From NCBI GenBank assembly GCA_044228045.1, contig JBGAVQ010000002.1, forward strand, positions 16,908 through 80,907: a stretch of DNA of 64,000 nt, written 5' to 3'. The translations under genes and the position numbers were made by a program. Below the pieces are notes generated by a model. It was given only the letters and a program-made list of their open reading frames with translations. It was not told the origin of the DNA and ran no database searches. Below, piece by piece: positions 34,601-44,451 of this stretch; position 1 is the stretch's first letter, and each line of letters starts with the position of its first letter. Source of the stretch: JAXLVB01 sp044228045 (GTDB lineage Bacteria > Bacteroidota > Bacteroidia > Cytophagales > Spirosomataceae).

Positions 34601-34989
34601 ACCGAAAAACTGGCGTAGTCGTGAATAATGCTCCGAAATACCTCCTTGGCACGATACTGAACCATGCTTTCGGTGAGTTGCTCAGTTTGTGCTTGGTTGA
34701 TTTGTTCTGTTACCTCGCTCAGTAAGAATTTTAGTTTAACTTGCTCTTTATGAGGTAGTTGCTCCAAGTTGGCAAAGCCTTGGAGGTTACTCAAAATCCT
34801 TTCTTTCATCTCATGGGCGGCATCGTTGGTAAAGGTGACGGCCAAGATGTGTTTGTAATAATAACGGTTGAAACTCTCTCGAGTAGCGTCGTTGCCCAAT
34901 ACTAATTTGAGGTATTCTCTTGCTAATGTATAAGTTTTGCCCGACCCTGCTGAAGAAGAGTAGATGCTTAAAAAACGCTTGTGTGACAT
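31636..34989 (-). CDS. UvrD/RecB-type helicase-nuclease (AddA-like)
   Basis: An 1117-residue protein of the AddA/RecB group that processes double-strand DNA ends for recombination. Walker A is SSAGSGKTYTLA (about 12-23); helicase motifs include DEFQDTSVLQW, VGDAKQSIYRFRGGE, TSVHKSKGLEYPVVIIP and VALTRPTQRLYLL. The C-terminal PD-(D/E)xK nuclease is visible as YRPDRVVFLPDQVVIIDYKTG followed by QIKRYA. The order and length fit AddA rather than RecB. An AddB partner is not in this window. It is followed by tex on the same strand. Confidence 0.92.
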   Translation of the reverse strand: MSHKRFLSIYSSSAGSGKTYTLAREYLKLVLGNDATRESFNRYYYKHILAVTFTNDAAHEMKERILSNLQGFANLEQLPHKEQVKLKFLLSEVTEQINQAQTEQLTESMVQYRAKEVFRSIIHDYASFSVSTIDSFTQRVVSAFTEELGIPYNFDVSLDAETLLEAAVHQLLAKVGADDYAPLTKIMTEFSEDLADEGGNWNRLHADIASFAKILLEDKHHERIVQLQSLEPQDFLQLNRKITAFMRRMDESVKQLGTRGFELITQQNLEASDFFQGNRGIYGYFKKWAESPDFVANEANSYVKKTIEENKWGGSKSPAPIMAMIEGIKMPLAEAVEQIESIREDNLPRYKIYKVLRKQLPKLALLKQLSHELQDIEDSTNTVHISAFNRKIMDIVLNEPVPFIYERLGEKYYHILIDEFQDTSVLQWTNFMPLIDNSLAYQRFNLLVGDAKQSIYRFRGGEMEQIVYLHRGETTPLIPENEYADLLVERYFNIERNVKPEVLDTNYRSTHEIIAFNNDLFRFIVDSHQPEFELLGKAYNDFRQNTHDGTRAGGHVEIDFLPVTESDTEDEVTLRKVWELVQQLVQQEGFQPKDIAVLCRKNRQSGKVANFLKDKYLSYADGRTERLEIISQDSLSLNFSEAVNLVTSVMWVIQSPAHQLAKYEALYLFYKIVLQQIPDTTINKEIKDVVESPDPKAFFNHLAVHHYHLKAFKLQQAGLYELAEELVTNFRLFDRSYETAYLFRFLDVVLDFSLRQSNQLTDFLDFWDTKKTKLSIITESDQNAVTITSVHKSKGLEYPVVIIPYANWQTKPNARDQIWADLTESDFPELRLEANETQTQRRLAVGTFNLSASALEKTPIEPLYEQERELIFLDNLNTLYVALTRPTQRLYLLTPSKDPTKMKDSVGAIFYNYLVNKGLYETEKFEYIISEGAANTPKPAQFEDNNILEINNIISFDRTDNVRLRHSAERVFDLETFDAKKDYGNKVHTAFAKIKNKNDITVALQEMVFKGDITPKESEDLRISIEKIIQHPDLEPLFSENIQTENEREILLQNNTYRPDRVVFLPDQVVIIDYKTGSPQNDHQTQIKRYAKLYEQMGFENVETRLVYLELEQVVRV

Positions 34990-35082
34990 AAATGAATGAA
35001 AAACGATATTGTAAACCCGATGCTAAAAGTAAAAGATAAATTGTTATTTTTAAACCCGATATAAAGAAACCCACAATTCGAG

Positions 35083-36370
35083 ATGGAATCTGACAAACCA
35101 CTTACTCCTTCAATTACATGGCCGCTTTGGCAAAAAAATATTTTTCGGTTTATCTTTATCTATTTTGCCCTCAATTTCCAACCGTGGTCTTGGTTGAGTT
35201 TTATTCCGGGCATTGGCTGGTTAAGCGAACAATATTATAAAGTTGAATCGGCCATAGTCAATGCGGCTAACACCCATCTTTTTCATGTGCGAGATGTGCT
35301 GGTTCCGGTTAATGGCAGTGGCGATACTTCATTTGCTTGGACTCAGCTATGGCTTTTTTTGTCATTGGCTCTAATTGGGAGCATTTTGTGGAGTATTTCG
35401 ACTGCCAACGCCCTCATTATGAGGTGTTAGCTACATTGTTGTAATTACCATGTACATATTATATTGTTATGGTTGCTTTTGTGTACGGTATCATTATTGT
35501 TTTGCCTTCAAATGTATTTCAATTTGAGCAATTTCTGCTACACCGCTGGGTGACTAATAACGCGTTTTTCGTGGATGTTTATGGTGGTTATTCGTCACCG
35601 CATCAATTCTTTCGGGGCTGATGGAAACCATCGTCGGCTTCATTTACCTATCGCCGAACAGTTACCGTTGGCCTGCTTAAGGGATTAACCGTGCTTGTGA
35701 ATGTGATGATGCCCTAACCTGTGCTACGACATTCCCGTAAAGTTATTTTCAACGAATTTGGTTGTTTATTGCACTGTTATTGGCCTTTGATGCTAAAACG
35801 ATTGCATATTTCGCTTTTGTGTTGAATAAACCCGTAGTGGCTACTTCCATGTATTTCGATATTCGTAAAATGGGATGCGCTATAAGTATTACCAAAGTGG
35901 TTTTTGTAGGATTGCATAGATTCTGCAAGTAGTTGAAGGCTGGCAACGCTATCAGGAAACAATAAATATACCTATTCCCAAACCCTTTTATGGCGTGTAT
36001 GCCGTTACTCAATTTTCTAAAAATAATGAAGTGGTAATGCCTTCGCCAACAGATTCGCTCATACATGGCGAGATGTGATTTTGACAAAGAAAACTATGGG
36101 AGCATCAGCACCAACGATACGCTATTTCGGCAGCGATACCGCCGAGGTTATTTTGCATATAAAGTAGATACCACCAAGCATGAAATTGCACTCAAAAAAG
36201 CCCTAAGCGATAGCCTAAGCCTACTAACGCTTCATTATCAGGTGATTGACAAACAAACGCTTTTGCTAAAAACAATACTCAGAAATGACTCAATTAAAGT
36301 TGTTTTGCAGCAAACAAACCGGCATTTCCAATTAGCCGAAAGGCAGTTTCATTGGCTATATAATTTGTAG
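35083..36370 (+). pseudogene. DoxX-like membrane protein, multiply frameshifted
   Basis: The first 105 residues (MESDKPLTPSITWPLWQKNI...) are intact and hydrophobic, ending near 35395. Beyond that the protein continues only by changing frame repeatedly: VLATLL in one frame, TYYIVMVAFVYGII in another, YGGYSSPHQFF, TVTVGLLKGLTVLVNVMM, then VEGWQRYQETINIPIPK, PFYGVYAVTQFSKNN, and an open C-terminal part at 36065-36370 (ISTNDTLFRQRYRRGYFAYK ... LAERQFHWLYNL). This resembles a full-length Bacteroidota DoxX-type integral membrane protein of about 430 residues from memory. The density of indels is far higher than elsewhere in the window. Confidence 0.7.
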
Positions 36371-36498
36371 AAGAAAAATTTGCTAAATTTTTCCTGATTA
36401 TCAATTGCTTACCCATTTTCCGAAAAAACTATCTTCAAATCACTGAAATGGCCAGTAAACCAAGCCTTGCATCCGTACAATAACAAAACTTCAAAATC

Positions 36499-38116
36499 AT
36501 GTTCTAAACAGGCAAAGTACGTTTTTGTGACGGGTGGAGTTACATCTTCTCCTGGCGCTGCGAATATCGTTTCTTCATTAGCTAAATCGCTAGCAAGCCT
36601 GAGGTTGCCGGTTACTATCCAAAAATTTGACCCTTACATCAATGTTGACCCGGGTACACTTAACCCCTACGAGCACGGCGAGTGCTATGTAACCAACGAT
36701 GGCGTGAAACCGACTCCGACTTGGGTCACATGAGCGTTCTTAAATGCACGCACTTGCAAGCCAATAACATTACTACCGGGCGCATCTATTTCAATGTAAT
36801 TACCAAAGAACGCCGAGGCGACTATTTGGGTAAAACCGTGCAGGTAGTACCACACATTACCGACGAAATAAAGCGGAACATCTTGGTACTGGCGCAACTG
36901 CAAGTATGCGATATTGTGATTACCTCTAAAATTATGGCCAGTAGATATTGGTCGCTGTTGCCTATTGAAGCACTCGCCAATTAAAATGGGTTTCGGCGAC
37001 TCCACGCTGTTTATTCACTTAATATTATTCCGGTAATTTCAGTTTGCAGGTGAACTCAAACTGCCTACACAACACTCAGTAAAAGCCTTGCAAGAGTCTG
37101 GTATTCAGGCCGATATATTGGTTTGTAGGACGGAACATCCCATTCCGGTAGAGATGCGGAAGAAAATTGCACTCTTTTGCAATGTGCAGCAAAACGACGT
37201 GATTGAGGCTCGTGATGCCGAAACCATCTATGACGTGCCGCTCTTGATGAAACAAGAAAAATTAGATCAGCGAGTACTCTACAAATTAAATCTTTACAAC
37301 GACCAAGATGCTGATTTAGAGGCTTGGACGAAGTTTTTGACCCGCCTTAAAAACCCCAAACGAGAAGTAACCATTGGCTTGGTTGGTAAGTACGTAGAAC
37401 TCCACGATGCCTATAAATCCATTGTCGAATCGTTTATTCATGCAGGTGCATTGAACGAGTGCAAAGTGAACATTCAATGGACACATTCAGAGCATATAGA
37501 AGAAAACCTTGAAGAAAAGTTAGCTGATTTAGACGGAATTTTGGTAGCCCCAGGTTTTGGTGAGCGGGGTATCGAAGGCAAAGTAAGAGCCGTACAATAC
37601 GCTCGTGAAAACGGCATTCCGTTCTTTGGTATTTGTCTTGGTATGCAAATGGCTGTGATTGAATTTGCCCGAAATGTACTGGGCCTCAGCGAAGCCAACT
37701 CTACCGAAATGAACAAAGAAACAGACTGCCCCGTGATTGACATGATGGAAGAGCAGAAGAAAATCTCAAACAAAGGCGGAACCATGCGTTTGGGGGCTTA
37801 TGAATGTCATATTCAGAAAGGGACACTTGCTCACGAAATTTATGGCAAAACCAAAGTGTTTGAACGACACCGGCACCGTTATGAACTCAACAATCAGTAT
37901 GTAGAAGCCTTACAAAAAGGAGGTTTAATTACTTCGGGTATCAACCCTGCCAATCAGTTGGTAGAAATCATCGAAAACCTCAACCATCCATTCTTCATTG
38001 GGGTGCAGTTCCACCCCGAGCTCCGCAGTACTGTGATGAGTCCGCACCCTTTGTTTGTAGGCTTTGTGAAAGCTGCCCAAAAATATGCACTTGAAAAACA
38101 AGCGGTTACGGCATAA
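36499..38116 (+). pseudogene. pyrG: CTP synthase, frameshifted in N-terminal half
   Basis: PyrG makes CTP from UTP, ATP and glutamine. The C-terminal glutaminase half (about 37050-38116) is intact: GLVGKYVELHDAYKSIVES, nucleophile Cys in FFGICLGMQMA, and HPELRSTVMSPHPLF. The N-terminal synthetase half is present only in pieces: AKYVFVTGGVTSS, VTIQKFDPYINVDPGTLNPY, TSQANNITTGRIYFNVITKE, KTVQVVPHITDEIKRNI, with frame changes near the start (ATG plus extra T at 36499), 36700-36740 and 36910-37045. A single-copy essential gene is unlikely to be destroyed this way, so sequence error is the best explanation. No second pyrG is visible here. Confidence 0.85.
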
Positions 38117-38348
38117 TTGCCCTTGATTGGGGTACAGTTCATGGCTTATTTTTATATAAACGGTCAAAGAAAATGATGACCTTATGCGGAGATTGGCTAA
38201 TTCTTTACGAACTTTGCGTTCCCATTTTTAAAACATACAATTAATACCGTTTTGTACCATTGTTAGTTTGACGAGGGTGTTGATTTTCAGTGACTTACCA
38301 GTCGACATTGCGTAACAAATAACGGAAAACTATTTACAGACCACCAGA

Positions 38349-40184
38349 ATGGATAGAAATACCCTGATTGGGATGCTACTGATTTTTTTGATGCTCATTG
38401 GGTATCAGATGTTGGTACCTGAAACAAAGCAGCCCGAACCCACCAAAAAAACAGCACCTGTAACTTCAAAACCTACAAAACAAGTAGCACCTGTTGATAC
38501 GGCGGTTATCCGTCAATCTATGGGCGATTTTGCTAATGGTGTAGTAGGTACTTCAAAGCAAATTGTTGTAGAAAACAAAGACCTCAAAGTGACTTTTAGC
38601 ACACTTGGTGGCAAAATCAAAGAAGTTGAATTAAAAAACTATAAGACTTACGACCAAAAACCATTGATATTGATTGATGAGTTGAGTAATAATTTTTCGC
38701 TTGAATTGCCTACCCTAAAAGGTAATGTTAAGCTCGAAAAATTGTTTTTCTCCACCACATCCAGCAGTATGAATGTGGCAGAAGGCCGCAGTGAAAAGGT
38801 GACGTTCTCGCTCCAATTAGCTGATGGTAAGGTGGTTGAGCAAGCCTACACGATTCCAGCGAGTGGCTTTCAAATTGGTTACGACATCAAACTCAATGGC
38901 TTAGATGCCGAACTGAAAAATGCCCCTGCTCTTATTCATTGGCAAAAGCAAGTTCATCAAACTGAATTTGACCTGACCGAAAACCGCAAGTCCAGTACGG
39001 TAAATTATTACCTTGCTGATGAAACTTTTGATAACCTGAGCGAAACGCCTACTGGCACGCAAGAAGCTACCTTAGAGCAACCTGCCAAGTGGTTGTCTTT
39101 TAAGCAAAAATACTTTGTAACAGGCCTCATTGCCAAAAATACTACGCTCCAAAACGTAAAAGTAAAATCTGTTGCCAACGAGCAAGACTCGCTCAATATC
39201 AAAACCTTAGAGGCAGATTTTCAATTGCCAATAGCCGATTTGAAAGCAGGAAAAGGAAGTTTTGATTTGTTTTTTGGACCCAACAAATTCAGTGTAGTCA
39301 ACGAAGTTGCTGATGGATTTTGGCATAACGTTTACTTAGGGTATGCGTTCTTCCCATCGGTGAACAAATACATTTTTGTACCCCTATTCAATTTCCTTGA
39401 AGGATTTATTTCTAACTATGGCTTGTTGATTTTCTTGTTGGTTATCATCATCAAAACTGTTTTGTTGCCTTTAGTGTATCGTTCTTTTATTTCGATGGCC
39501 AAAATGAGGGTACTCCAACCCGAACTCAACGAACTCAAAGAAAAAATTGGTGACGATGCAGGCAAAATGCAACAAGAGCAAATGAAACTGTATCAGCAAG
39601 TGGGTGTAAGTCCGTTGAGTGGTTGTGTGCCTCTGTTATTGCAATTGCCCGTGTTGATGTCGGTGTTTTTCTTGTTCCTAACTTAATTGAGTTGCGTCAA
39701 GAGCATTTTTGGTGGTCGGTAGATCTCTCTACTTACGATGCGCCCATTATGTTGCTGTTTCATTCCGTTTTATGGTTCGCATGTGAGTATTTTTACCTTG
39801 TTGATGGGCATCTCAAACATTGCGTATGCTTATTACAACAACCAAATTACACCAGTGCAGCCCAACAGTCCTATTAACATGAAGGTAATGGGTTACATCA
39901 CGCCAGTTATTTTTATGTTTGTGATGAACACTTTTCCATCGGGTTTGAGCTTTTACTACTTTATTTCCAATTTGGTTACCATTGCTCAACAATTAATTAT
40001 TCGTCGTTTTGTTGATGAAACCAAAATAAAAGAAGTTTTGGACGAAAACCGTAAGAAATTTGCATCGGGAGCCGTCAAGAAATCGAAGTTTGCGTCTATG
40101 TTAGAAAAAACAATGGCAGCCGCCGAAGAATCTCGCAAACAACAAGAGGCTCAAAAGGCAAATACATCAAAGAAGAAAAAATAA
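38349..40184 (+). pseudogene. yidC: Membrane protein insertase, two frameshifts
   Basis: YidC inserts proteins into the inner membrane. Residues 1-445 are open: the first membrane helix (NTLIGMLLIFLMLIGYQML), a Pro/Lys/Thr-rich linker, the periplasmic beta domain and the start of the insertase core (FISNYGLLIFLLVIIIKTVL, KMRVLQPELNELKEKIGDD, SPLSGCVPLLLQLPVLMSVF). One base is missing near 39681, moving PNLIELRQEHFWWSVDLSTY into another frame, and a second indel near 39765 moves FYGSHVSIFTLLMGISNIAY into a third, which then runs to a Lys-rich end at 40184. Restored length is about 610 residues, normal for Bacteroidota. It lies 232 bp after pyrG. Confidence 0.9.
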
Positions 40185-40232
40185 ACGATTGTTTGGTTTC
40201 TGATAATCATGCAGCAGCCATACCAAATAGTA

Positions 40233-40270
40233 AAAACCTGTAAGAAAACTTTGAAATTCTTGCAGGTTTT
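40233..40270 (+). terminator. Intrinsic terminator after yidC
   Basis: AAAACCTGTAAGAA (40233-40246) pairs with TTCTTGCAGGTTTT (40257-40270) over 14 bp with one G-U pair, followed by T and TTGC. It ends the yidC transcript 50 bp past the stop. Confidence 0.8.
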
Positions 40271-40362
40271 TGCATATTCACCCGATTATATCAATTGGTT
40301 TTGGAGATAGCGTTTTGGACTTGATTCCTAATCCATGCCATTGTCCTCTAACCCTCTTTAAA

Positions 40363-42099
40363 ATGCGAACGTTAGTTTTAGTTGTTGTGTTGGTCTGCGT
40401 TTCGAGCTTAGGTTATTCACAGCGAGCAAGTGACTTTGAAGCACGCTACAAACGAGCATATCAGTTATTGCTTGAAGAAAACTACGACAAGGCTCGTACG
40501 GAGTTTTATGCGCTATCGCAAAACCTTACGCCCAACAATCCGTATGCTCCGTATTCGGTTTACTTTGCGGGTCTCGCCTGTTTCAAAACCAACCTTCATA
40601 ACAATGCGAAGAGCTATGCTAAACTGCTCATAGAGCGGTATCCTGACTGGAATCGTTTGAGCGATGGATTTTATTTATACGCAAACGTCTGTTTTGTACA
40701 ACAAAATTATGCAGAAGGCATTGAGTACTTGCGCCGAATTACAGACCCAGCCGTAAAGAAAGATGCTGATGTGATGGAGGATTTTTACTTAGGATTAGTA
40801 GCTAATTTGGGGATACTCAAAACACTATATAGCCAGTTTCCAGATGACCGGGTGATAGCTGTTAACTTGGCTGATTTGATAGAGCGAACATCCAGTGACA
40901 AAAAAGACTTGGAACTTTCTGACCGTATTACCAATCGGTATGGAGTCAAGAAACCCCGCCCAACTATTCAGCCCCCCACCAACCCTACTGCCAGCACTAC
41001 CAAAGCCCCAAGTAATTTGCCTATTCGTGAAAAAACCTCAAAGGGATTTTTTAACATAGGAGTATTGTTCCCGTTTAATATGGCAGAGCTGGATCCAGAT
41101 AATCGGGTAAGAGCCAACCAATTTGCTTTAGATATGTACGAAGGGGTCAAATTAGCTAAAAGTAAGTTGCAATCAGAGGGGATTACTATCAATTTGTTTG
41201 CTTATGATGTTGATAATCAGCCCAATGCAATGACTGATTTGATTAACAATACCTCTTTTGCCCAGATGGATTTGCTGATGGGACCCTTACACGTGGAGAC
41301 GAACAAATTAGCCGTTTCGTTTTGTAATCAGATGAAAATTCCGATGGTGAACCCACTGGCAACTGATAAAGATTTGGTAATCAATCAACCATATATATAT
41401 TTGGGGCAACCGTCATTATCGCTCCAAGCAAAAAAAATTGCAGCCTTTTCTCAACAAAATTTTGTGCCCAGAACCGCCATCATACTCTACAACCCAAACC
41501 GGGTTGATTCGTTGTTAGCCGCTTTTTATCAACAAGAACTAATAAAAATAGGGGTAGAAGTGGTAGCAAACAGTAAAATTGGCGGAACCAATACAGAATC
41601 TTATCTGGCTGCAATTCCCGAAGTTGGTAACAAAAAAATAGGACATGTTTTTCTGGCTTCGTATTCAAAAAACGGTGGGGTATCTTTGCTGAGTGCGATG
41701 GATAAAAAGAGGATTTTTTCTCCTGTCATTACACGTGCTGACGTGTTTCCGATGCAATCAATATCAAAAGATCAATTGTCAGGCAAAGAAATCTATATTA
41801 TGGCCAATGATTTTGTGGATGAAAGCAAACCAGAAGTACAACAATTCAGACAATTATACATGAATAGGAGAGGTACTGTGCCTTCGTCGTATGCGTATCA
41901 AGGCTATGACATGATGCTGTTTTTTGGGAGAATGATGGGTAAATTTACGCCCCAAATGAAAGTTGGTTTAGATACCCAAGCCTACCCAGATGGCTATACA
42001 CTATCAGGCTTTGACTACACCTTGTCTTCTAACGAAAACAAGATTGTCCCTTTATTTAAATATGAAAACTATCGGTTTGTTCCTGTAAAAATGGACTAA
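40363..42099 (+). CDS. Exported TPR plus periplasmic-binding-fold protein
   Basis: A 578-residue protein with signal peptide MRTLVLVVVLVCVSSLGYSQ. Residues 22-200 are TPR-like (RYKRAYQLLLEENYDKARTE, DGFYLYANVCFVQQNYAEGI); a Pro/Thr linker follows; from about 225 the protein resembles type I periplasmic binding proteins (Peripla_BP_6), with IGVLFPFNMAELD and MGPLHVETNKLAVSFCNQ. This architecture parallels LpoA (TPR plus PBP fold), an outer-membrane activator of PBP1A, but it lacks a clear lipobox and the resemblance is inference. I use the ATG at 40363; an upstream frame from 40270 runs through the terminator. It precedes hemL by 25 bp. Confidence 0.78.
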   Translation: MRTLVLVVVLVCVSSLGYSQRASDFEARYKRAYQLLLEENYDKARTEFYALSQNLTPNNPYAPYSVYFAGLACFKTNLHNNAKSYAKLLIERYPDWNRLSDGFYLYANVCFVQQNYAEGIEYLRRITDPAVKKDADVMEDFYLGLVANLGILKTLYSQFPDDRVIAVNLADLIERTSSDKKDLELSDRITNRYGVKKPRPTIQPPTNPTASTTKAPSNLPIREKTSKGFFNIGVLFPFNMAELDPDNRVRANQFALDMYEGVKLAKSKLQSEGITINLFAYDVDNQPNAMTDLINNTSFAQMDLLMGPLHVETNKLAVSFCNQMKIPMVNPLATDKDLVINQPYIYLGQPSLSLQAKKIAAFSQQNFVPRTAIILYNPNRVDSLLAAFYQQELIKIGVEVVANSKIGGTNTESYLAAIPEVGNKKIGHVFLASYSKNGGVSLLSAMDKKRIFSPVITRADVFPMQSISKDQLSGKEIYIMANDFVDESKPEVQQFRQLYMNRRGTVPSSYAYQGYDMMLFFGRMMGKFTPQMKVGLDTQAYPDGYTLSGFDYTLSSNENKIVPLFKYENYRFVPVKMD

Positions 42100-42124
42100 C
42101 TAACACCAAGAATCTGTTATTTGC

Positions 42125-43414
42125 ATGAATCTATCAACAAGCGAGCAATTATTTCAACAAGCAAAAAATCATATTCCCGGAGGAGTTAATTCGCCTGTAA
42201 GGGCATTTAGGGCAGTAGGTGGAAACCCTATTTTTGTTAAATCTGCCAAAGGAGCATATCTCTACGACGAAGACGGCAATTCGTACCTCGATCTCATCAA
42301 TTCGTGGGGGCCAATGATTTTGGGCCATGCTTTTCCCTTGGTTGAAGAAGCCGTCAAGAAAGCTATTGAATTTTCTCCATCGTTTGGCGCACCTACTCGC
42401 AAAGAAATTGAAATGGCTGAACTCATTTGTTCAATGGTGCCTTCGGTCGAAAAAGTACGGATGGTGAATTCGGGTACAGAGGCTACCATGTCGGCAATTA
42501 GGGTTGCTCGTGGTTACACTGGGCGAGACAAAATAATTAAGTTTGAAGGCTGTTATCATGGTCATGGCGATAGCTTTTTGATTGCAGCAGGTAGTGGGGC
42601 GGTTACTTTTGGTACTCCCGATAGTCCAGGTGTCACAAAAGGCGTTGCCAACGATACTCTTACAGCTCCATATAATGATTTAGAGGCCGTAAAACAACTC
42701 ATAGATGCCAACCCAAACCAAATTGCAGCACTGATTTTAGAACCTGTGGTAGGAAACATGGGTTTGGTGTTGCCCAACGAAGGATTTTTGGAAGGACTTC
42801 GTAAACTTTGTACAGACTCAGGCATTGTGCTCATTTTTGACGAAGTAATGACTGGTTTCCGCCTTTCAAAAGGTGGTTTTCAAGAGCGTTGTGGCGTAAC
42901 ACCAGACATGACTACACTTGGCAAAATCATTGGTGGAGGGCTTCCAGTGGGGGCTTATGGGGGCAAAAAAGAAATCATGGATTGTGTATCGCCAGCTGGT
43001 AAAGTCTATCAGGCAGGTACACTTTCTGGAAACCCTATTGCTATGGCAGCAGGAATGGCCATGCTCACATATCTGAACGAACATCCAGAAGTTTATACAA
43101 CCTTAGAAACTAATGCTACCAAACTAATAAATGGACTAAAAGAAGGCTTGCAGAAAGTGGGTAAGTCGTTTACCATCAATCAGGTAGGCTCTATGTACAG
43201 TTTGTTTATGACCGAACAGCCGGTTACTGATTTTGAGTCTGCAAAAACTTCTGATTTGACCCTGTTTGGGCATTACTTTCATGCCATGTTGCACCGAGGG
43301 GTTTACTTGGCACCTTCGCAGTTTGAAAGTTTATTCCTGAGTACAGCCTTAACTGATGCACACCTCAATCACATTATAGAAGCGCATGAAGACTCGTTGA
43401 AAGAAATTCTCTAA
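42125..43414 (+). CDS. hemL: Glutamate-1-semialdehyde 2,1-aminomutase
   Basis: A 429-residue class III aminotransferase of PLP type that forms 5-aminolevulinate for haem synthesis. Motifs: HIPGGVNSPVRAFRAVGGNP, NSGTEATMSAIRVARGYTGR, FDEVMTGFR and the PLP lysine in TTLGKIIGGGLPVGAYGG. Its presence means haem is built by the glutamate (C5) route. It lies 25 bp after the TPR/PBP gene and 3 bp before the glycosyltransferase, so probably in one transcript. Confidence 0.97.
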   Translation: MNLSTSEQLFQQAKNHIPGGVNSPVRAFRAVGGNPIFVKSAKGAYLYDEDGNSYLDLINSWGPMILGHAFPLVEEAVKKAIEFSPSFGAPTRKEIEMAELICSMVPSVEKVRMVNSGTEATMSAIRVARGYTGRDKIIKFEGCYHGHGDSFLIAAGSGAVTFGTPDSPGVTKGVANDTLTAPYNDLEAVKQLIDANPNQIAALILEPVVGNMGLVLPNEGFLEGLRKLCTDSGIVLIFDEVMTGFRLSKGGFQERCGVTPDMTTLGKIIGGGLPVGAYGGKKEIMDCVSPAGKVYQAGTLSGNPIAMAAGMAMLTYLNEHPEVYTTLETNATKLINGLKEGLQKVGKSFTINQVGSMYSLFMTEQPVTDFESAKTSDLTLFGHYFHAMLHRGVYLAPSQFESLFLSTALTDAHLNHIIEAHEDSLKEIL

Positions 43415-43417
43415 CTC

Positions 43418-44428
43418 ATGCGCTTCTATTCCATCATCATTCCAGTTTATAACCGCCCTGACGAACTGTCGGAATTGTTGGCATGTCTGGTTCGGCAGTC
43501 TTATACTCATTTTGAGGTGGTAGTAATAGAAGACGGTTCGGTCACAAAAGCAGACCAAGTAGTAAAGAAATATCATAACCAGCTTACTATTAGTTATTTC
43601 TACAAAGAAAATGGAGGACAAGGTTTTGCAAGGAATCATGGCTTTGAGCGTGCAAAAGGTGATTTTTTTATCATTCTTGACTCTGATGCGCTTGTTGAAC
43701 CAGATTATTTAGCGATAGTTGATTCAAACTTAGACCTACATAAATTAGACCTCTTTGGCGGCCCTGATACCGACCATCCAAATTTCACGCCCATACAAAA
43801 AGCCATTAGTTATTCTATGACTTCGCTTTTTACAACGGGTGGCATTCGTGGAAAGAAAAACAATGTAGGTGGCACTTTTCATCCACGTAGTTTCAACATG
43901 GGGATGTCTCGTGAGGTTTGGGAGCAAACCAAGGGATTTAAGATAACCCGCATGGGCGAAGACATTGAATTTAGCATTCGAGCAATTTCAATGGGGTTTA
44001 AGTCAGGGTTGATTCCCGAAGCCTTCATTTATCACAAGCGACGTACTGATTTTGGGGCTTTCTACCGTCAATTGAAATTTTTTGGAAGGGCTCGTATCAA
44101 CATCAGCCGATTTTTTCCAACCGAACTCAAACTGGTACATTGGTTTCCAGCTCTTTTTACGCTTTTCTGTTTTTCAATACCCTTCGTTTGGTTAATCTGT
44201 TCGTGGCTGGGGTACTTGCAGGTAGCTTTTTTGTTGATTTACAGCCTGTTAATTTTTTTAGATGCCAATCAGAAACACCAGAGCCTGTTTATAGGATTGC
44301 TGAGTATTAGAGCAGCTTTTACCCAATTGATTGGCTACGGTGTTGGTTTTTTGCAAGAAGGTTGGAAGAAACTCCGTGAACCCAAGGGCTTTCAAGAGTC
44401 TGGCGAAAAAGTAGAATATCCTATGTAA
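43418..44428 (+). CDS. Family 2 glycosyltransferase
   Basis: A 336-residue inner-membrane-associated GT-A enzyme. The N-terminus FYSIIIPVYNRPDELSELLA is the nucleotide-sugar site; FFIILDSDALVEPDYL has the DxD-like motif; FNMGMSREVWEQTKGF followed by RMGEDIEFSIRA carries the catalytic ED. Two hydrophobic segments near 245-285 suggest membrane anchoring. It starts 3 bp after hemL. It probably builds a surface glycan, but the donor and acceptor are unknown. Confidence 0.9.
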   Translation: MRFYSIIIPVYNRPDELSELLACLVRQSYTHFEVVVIEDGSVTKADQVVKKYHNQLTISYFYKENGGQGFARNHGFERAKGDFFIILDSDALVEPDYLAIVDSNLDLHKLDLFGGPDTDHPNFTPIQKAISYSMTSLFTTGGIRGKKNNVGGTFHPRSFNMGMSREVWEQTKGFKITRMGEDIEFSIRAISMGFKSGLIPEAFIYHKRRTDFGAFYRQLKFFGRARINISRFFPTELKLVHWFPALFTLFCFSIPFVWLICSWLGYLQVAFLLIYSLLIFLDANQKHQSLFIGLLSIRAAFTQLIGYGVGFLQEGWKKLREPKGFQESGEKVEYPM

Positions 44429-44429
44429 C

Positions 44430-44447
44430 ACCGACTTCCAAGTCGGT
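44430..44447. terminator. Short hairpin between convergent genes
   Basis: ACCGACTT, loop CC, AAGTCGGT: an 8-bp stem in the 23-bp gap between the glycosyltransferase and hldD. There is no T-run, so it could act only as a weak terminator. Confidence 0.4.
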
Positions 44448-44451
44448 AAAA

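Noticed and set aside
36065..36370. Independent small gene
   Set aside because: It is the C-terminal part of the broken DoxX-like protein.
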